Origin: an uncultured Erysipelotrichaceae bacterium
GTDB lineage: Bacteria > Bacillota_I > Bacilli_A > RF39 > UBA660
DNA length: 17,306 nt
Reading direction: 5' to 3'
Assembly: GCA_951801995.1 (NCBI GenBank)
Contig: CATOOY010000026.1
Span: 1-17,306 of the forward strand
Positions 14,320-17,306 of this stretch are shown here, one piece after another. The notes beneath the pieces were generated by a model that saw nothing but the letters and a program-made list of their open reading frames with translations, searched no databases and was not told the origin of the DNA. Made by a program: the position numbers and the translations under genes. Every line of letters starts with the position of its first letter. Positions within the stretch are counted from its first letter, which is position 1.

Positions 14320-14985
14320 CTACTTCATATTTCTCTTACTATAAAACATTTTTGTTTCTTCAAATAACTTTGGAGCAAATTCATCTAATAATTGCCAATT
14401 TTGAATTAAATTCAATACAAAATCTCTTCCATAATTTTCTATCATATACTTTCCCATCAAATATGATGTTGGATAATTATTAGGAGCATTATTAAAATCA
14501 TTTTTTAATTTCTCATAAGTACATATAATTTTATCATCACCATAATCTTGACCTGACAAATTAGTTGCGAGTGCTTCAGAAAACCATATATGTCCATGTG
14601 AATTATTTTCTCCTAACAATTCATGATGACATATATGAGCAAATTCATGTAAAATAGTTTGCATCTGATCCTGAATCGTTTCATCCCTATGAGAACCTAA
14701 TTTTCGGCAAAGACTTAATTCTAGCATATTAATATTATCATCCATTGTATCGGCTATCATCCACTCATGATAAGTTTCACCCATTTCTTCAAGATAAGGT
14801 ATTAAGTGTTTCTTATAATCATCGATTGAATAATAGATTTTAACAATAACTTTTCTATGAATATTTTTTAAACCAAAGAAATCCATAATTTCTTTAGATT
14901 TTTGTTCTAATGATGCAATTAAATGTTGAATATTTTTATCATTAGAATTATAAAAAATAATAAATTGGTTATTTTCATATTGCAT
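14320..14985 (-). CDS. gluzincin-type zinc metallopeptidase-like protein (paralogue 1)
   Basis: The 221-residue protein carries the zinc-binding motif HEFAH (H113, E114, H117 in ILHEFAHICH). A likely third ligand, E137 in IWFSEALATNL, follows 20 residues later. This HExxH...(W)F-x-E-A/G-L-A pattern is that of clan MA gluzincins (peptidase_MA_2-like), which hydrolyse peptides with one zinc. There is no signal peptide, so it should act in the cytosol. The N-terminal 100 residues are alpha/beta (FFGLKNIHRKVIVKIYYSIDDY). I start at ATG 14985, which has AGGTGA upstream, rather than an in-frame TTG six codons earlier. The gene at 15490-16182 is a clear paralogue. The substrate is unknown. Confidence 0.78.
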   Translation of the reverse strand: MQYENNQFIIFYNSNDKNIQHLIASLEQKSKEIMDFFGLKNIHRKVIVKIYYSIDDYKKHLIPYLEEMGETYHEWMIADTMDDNINMLELSLCRKLGSHRDETIQDQMQTILHEFAHICHHELLGENNSHGHIWFSEALATNLSGQDYGDDKIICTYEKLKNDFNNAPNNYPTSYLMGKYMIENYGRDFVLNLIQNWQLLDEFAPKLFEETKMFYSKRNMK

Positions 14986-15051
14986 ACTTTCACCTATTTT
15001 CAATAAAATAATAATATCATTATACCTTGTAGAATTTATATCCCTATACGA

Positions 15052-15480
15052 CTAATTATTATACTTTGCTTGTTCATGAATAAAATGTGTTGCCTCTGTA
15101 GTAATTTTCATATCATATGTCATAATTTGAATTTCAGTATTTATGTCATATTTATCTAATTTCAATATATAAGCTTTAAATCCAGTATCTTTTGGCTTGG
15201 AAAAATAGTTAGATATTTTATATGGATTATAATAATCCGTTAATATTGAATAGACACGATGACATAAATCTTCATTCTCTACTAAAATTCGAAATCCAAT
15301 AATATCTTCTACATCAATTATTTTTTTTAAATTATTTTTTTCCAACTTTCAATAAATATGGTCTTCCGATTTGATTCTATATTCAAATTTATACGAAATT
15401 CCAATCATTAGAGTATTTATTTCTATTTTTATATTTTCTATTATTTCATTTGATCTCATAACTAAATCTTCATACTTCAT
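15052..15480 (-). pseudogene. RelA/SpoT synthetase-domain gene interrupted by in-frame TGA
   Basis: An ATG at 15480, with GAGG seven bases upstream, opens a 43-codon frame ending at TGA 15349-15351. The same frame then continues for 98 codons to TAG 15052. Together they give a small alarmone-synthetase-like fold: YRIKSEDHIY before the TGA, then KLEKNNL, VEDIIGFRIL (D59, R64), YFSKPKDTGFKAYI and TEIQIMT (E116). This matches the RelA/SpoT order R-x-K...D-x-x-G-x-R...PK-x-x-G-Y...E-x-Q-I. The G-loop Tyr is Phe and its His is missing, so synthesis of (p)ppGpp is doubtful even if it is translated. At about 142 codons it is shorter than usual small synthetases (about 200). The TGA could derive from Arg CGA. 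It lies between two peptidase paralogues, 9 bases after the first. Read-through is an alternative to decay. Confidence 0.7.
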
Positions 15481-15489
15481 AATCATACC

Positions 15490-16182
15490 TCATTTTCCTT
15501 TAACATTACTATTATTATATTTTTTATCCAACCATTCTTCTGCTTCTTCTAAAAGAGTTGGAGTCATCTGTTTTAATAATTCATTATTTCTAGCCAATTT
15601 CAAAATAGCATCTTTCTTATAAGTTTCAAAAATGTATTTTCCTAAAGTATAATATCTTAAATAATTTACAGTTCCATTTAAAAGCTCTTCTAAAGTACAA
15701 TCAAGCACCAATTTTTGATCACTATATTGGTCTGCTAAAACAGTTGCTAATGCTTCATTAAACCAAGTTAAAGTCGGTTGATATTTTTTATATTGTATAT
15801 GACAAGTATGTGCAAATTCGTGAATAATAACTTTGATTGTAGAATCTAATGTATCTTTACTATGACCTTTACGTTTTAGCCGTTCTTTATAAGATAAAAC
15901 ATGGATTTGAAATTCATCTTTATTAGTAATTGTTCGACCAACTTCCCAATCATTGATTTTAATAGATACACCATATATTTTTTTTATTTTACTTTTGATA
16001 TATTTTTCATATTCTTCTATATCATCCCAAATTTTAATTTGAACCTTATTATCTAAAATATTTAATTCAAAAAAATTCATAATTTTCTTATAAGACACTA
16101 AAAATTGTTGAATGAGATTTTCAATATAAGATAAATCATCTTTTGTATATTCAATCGTAAAATTATCAAATACCTTCTTCAT
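15490..16182 (-). CDS. gluzincin-type zinc metallopeptidase-like protein (paralogue 2)
   Basis: The 230-residue protein has the same plan as the gene at 14320-14985. The zinc motif is in VIIHEFAHTCHIQY (H121, E122, H125), with E143 in TWFNEALATVLADQY as likely third ligand. A shared later block reads YTLGKYIFETYKKDAILKL here and LMGKYMIENYGRDFVLNL in the paralogue. No signal peptide or membrane helix is seen. ATG 16182 is preceded by AGGAGAGG; an in-frame TTG six codons upstream is less likely. It ends in TGA, and the frame after that stop stays open and in phase with the RelA/SpoT-like gene. The substrate is unknown, and a regulatory protease or a toxin-like role is only a guess. Confidence 0.78.
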   Translation of the reverse strand: MKKVFDNFTIEYTKDDLSYIENLIQQFLVSYKKIMNFFELNILDNKVQIKIWDDIEEYEKYIKSKIKKIYGVSIKINDWEVGRTITNKDEFQIHVLSYKERLKRKGHSKDTLDSTIKVIIHEFAHTCHIQYKKYQPTLTWFNEALATVLADQYSDQKLVLDCTLEELLNGTVNYLRYYTLGKYIFETYKKDAILKLARNNELLKQMTPTLLEEAEEWLDKKYNNSNVKGK

Positions 16183-16338
16183 AAAATCCTCTCCTAACAA
16201 TTTCTAATTTCATTTATAAAATTGAAAAATTATCTAAAGCCAATACATTTATTACAGAAACAATAAGTTTCAAATATCTAAATGATCGGGAAATAAAAGG
16301 GATTTCAAATTATTGTTCTTACTATTCTTTCTTGAATT

Positions 16339-16812
16339 TTATAATTTGTGTTTAGATTGTTCTTCACCTGATCCTATAGTTGCTTGTAAATTATAAGCAT
16401 CATCAAAAAGTTTTTCCATTTGTGCTTTATAAGCTTTAGTCAATGACAACATTCGTTTTAATAAATTAAATTTATTTTCAGGAGTTAAATTCCCTTTTTT
16501 ATTTTTAAAATCCATTATTCTATAAATTGCATTTATTTGTGCAAAGTATTCATTATGTAGTTCTCTAGAATTTGCTATTCTATGAAATTCTTCTTCACTA
16601 AATATGGATGGAATAATTAAAGTTTCTTTATCAATAATTATATCAAGTATAGCAATTTTATTTGGAATATCCATATTTGTTATATCGATAATATCATCCA
16701 TAAATTCTTGATTAAAGTTTAATTTATAATACTGTTCAATGAATTCAATTGTAGTATTTAATAAAGGCATTTCTATTTCTTCAACCCTTATATTTTTTTC
16801 ATTTATTATCAT
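16339..16812 (-). CDS. hypothetical protein (157 aa)
   Basis: I do not recognise this family. The product is acidic in its first two thirds, with repeated isoleucine-rich stretches (DDIIDITNMDIPNKIAILDIIIDKETLIIPS). It is helical and charged in the last third (NKFNLLKRMLSLTKAYKAQMEKLFDDAYNLQ), which could form a coiled coil. It has no signal peptide and no membrane segment. A recognisable promoter lies 36 bases upstream, but there is no good Shine-Dalgarno before ATG 16812; the leader contains only a weak AAG. It is the first gene of the accessory minus-strand group, and 156 bases separate it from the peptidase gene, so co-transcription is possible but not certain. Confidence 0.65.
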   Translation of the reverse strand: MIINEKNIRVEEIEMPLLNTTIEFIEQYYKLNFNQEFMDDIIDITNMDIPNKIAILDIIIDKETLIIPSIFSEEEFHRIANSRELHNEYFAQINAIYRIMDFKNKKGNLTPENKFNLLKRMLSLTKAYKAQMEKLFDDAYNLQATIGSGEEQSKHKL

Positions 16813-16847
16813 CTTAAATCTTATATATTCATTCTTTTGATATATAA

Positions 16848-16876
16848 ATTATAACACAAAAACATCATTTTGTAAT
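16848..16876 (-). promoter_or_regulatory. promoter of the accessory 157-residue protein gene
   Basis: ATTACA and TATAAT are separated by 17 bases on the minus strand, a four-of-six and a six-of-six match. The -10 ends 36 bases before the start codon. It overlaps the 5' end of the decayed plus-strand gene. Confidence 0.6.
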
Positions 16877-17225
16877 CATAGAAAGTCAAATATTAACAAA
16901 TAACAAACTCAAAGCCAATAAGAAATTATTATACAATTATATTTGTCTTTTAACTAATAATAAAAAGTTAAGTTGCTTTGCTACAAATAAATACCTAGAA
17001 GACATATTTAGTGTATCAGAAAGACAAATACGAAAATATTTACATAACATCAAAAGATTTAGATACATAAATACTACAATTTTACATGGATACAAGCGAA
17101 TAATAAACACTACTGTAAATACATTCATGGAAAATTGAAAGGAATTAAGTGGAGAATTAACTACATTAGATATAGAGGATTACGATTGGTTAAATGATTT
17201 CACAAAAAAAGACACTAACGAATAA
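16848..17225 (+). pseudogene. remnant of a helix-turn-helix replication-initiator-like gene
   Basis: One plus-strand frame, open from 16848 to TAA 17223-17225 apart from TGA at 17136-17138, reads as a degraded winged-helix protein. Its blocks are FVIIESQILTNNKLKANKKLLYNY, CFATNKYLEDIFSVSERQIRKYL and the end IEDYDWLNDF. The pattern 'L.a.aKLlY..I..L.n...CfAtNkYLae.f.VS.R.I..yl' is the N-terminal HTH (HTH_36-like) found in plasmid and phage replication initiators and related proteins of low-GC Gram-positives. No ATG, GTG or TTG start or ribosome binding site precedes it. I therefore read it as a pseudogene of about 125 codons that has lost its start and gained a stop. A terminator-like hairpin still follows it. 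Confidence 0.6.
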
Positions 17226-17239
17226 TGTCTTTAATTTTT
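17208..17239 (+). terminator. terminator-like hairpin after the HTH remnant
   Basis: AAAGACACTA and TAATGTCTTT pair except for one C-A mismatch, with a five-base loop, and AATTTTT follows. It overlaps the last codons of the remnant and supports the idea that this was once a transcribed plus-strand gene. The 67 bases after it hold nothing I can identify. Confidence 0.5.
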
Positions 17240-17306
17240 AAAAAGATGATATTCCTTTAAATTTTTGACTTTTCTTTTATTTCAGTCGAATTATACAAAA
17301 AATCAT

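Noticed and set aside
15371..15622. Open frame of 83 codons on the plus strand, hydrophobic product
   Set aside because: It is antisense to the peptidase and RelA/SpoT-like genes, which have recognisable motifs and ribosome binding sites.
16201..16338. Possible promoter or riboswitch before the second peptidase gene
   Set aside because: There is a TTGGCT with a poor -10 and a five-pair GAAAC/GTTTC palindrome, but neither is better than expected in such A/T-rich sequence.
16937..17128. Open frame of 63 codons on the minus strand
   Set aside because: It is the reverse complement of the HTH remnant, whose plus-strand reading gives a recognisable domain.
1..17306. Whole-genome reassignment of TGA to Trp (code 4)
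   Set aside because: All Trp codons checked in core and accessory genes are TGG, and all core genes are full-length with standard stops. The lack of TGA stops in core genes is compatible with low GC alone, so only the local in-frame TGAs are reported.
1..17306. CRISPR arrays, insertion-sequence ends or long direct repeats
   Set aside because: I found no regularly spaced repeats, no transposase motifs and no long duplicated segments apart from diverged paralogous genes.

Overview
The window comes from an AT-rich (roughly 30% GC by eye), spore-forming, low-GC Gram-positive (Bacillota) chromosome. Signs of this are scpA-scpB in Firmicutes style, a cotJ spore-coat operon, strong Shine-Dalgarno sites (GGAGG, AGGTGA), tRNA genes with encoded CCA, a lipobox lipoprotein and Gram-positive wall enzymes. 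Core genes use the standard code: Trp is TGG and every core stop is TAA or TAG. I cannot name the species; an uncultured gut-type Bacilli or Erysipelotrichia-like lineage would fit.

Layout. 1-310 holds two tiny overlapping ORFs on the minus strand. 335-1816 is a minus-strand unit, scpA-scpB-tRNA-Leu(CAA), ending in a strong hairpin terminator. 1832-7970 is a run of minus-strand genes: a 166-residue membrane protein (PF06541-like), a 23S rRNA m5U methyltransferase (RlmD/RumA family), an operon of a DUF308/HdeD-like membrane protein, an RluA-family pseudouridine synthase and a lipoprotein, then an M23-SH3 wall hydrolase without signal peptide, then a low-complexity tail-anchored protein. 8072-9430 (+) is a membrane-anchored GH3 enzyme. 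9431-9920 carries terminators and tRNA-His(GTG) with a good promoter. 9964-11115 (+) is the cotJ operon, a CotJA-CotJB fusion followed by CotJC, behind a sigma-K-like promoter. 11114-12328 (-) is a NagZ-like GH3 lipoprotein, 12449-13648 (+) a membrane-anchored SGNH hydrolase, and 13714-14232 (-) a GNAT acetyltransferase that looks leaderless.

14283-17306 is accessory. On the minus strand lie an unknown 157-residue protein, a gluzincin-type peptidase (HEFAH...WFNEA), a RelA/SpoT synthetase-fold gene with an in-frame TGA, and a second, paralogous peptidase. Divergent from them is a decayed helix-turn-helix replication-initiator-like gene, also with an in-frame TGA and no start codon, but still followed by a terminator-like hairpin. 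This looks like the remains of a plasmid or integrated element.

The core genes fit ordinary housekeeping: chromosome segregation, ribosome modification, wall turnover and spore coat. The most interesting parts are the accessory peptidase / RelA-SpoT / peptidase cassette with its odd TGA codons, and the CotJA-CotJB fusion.
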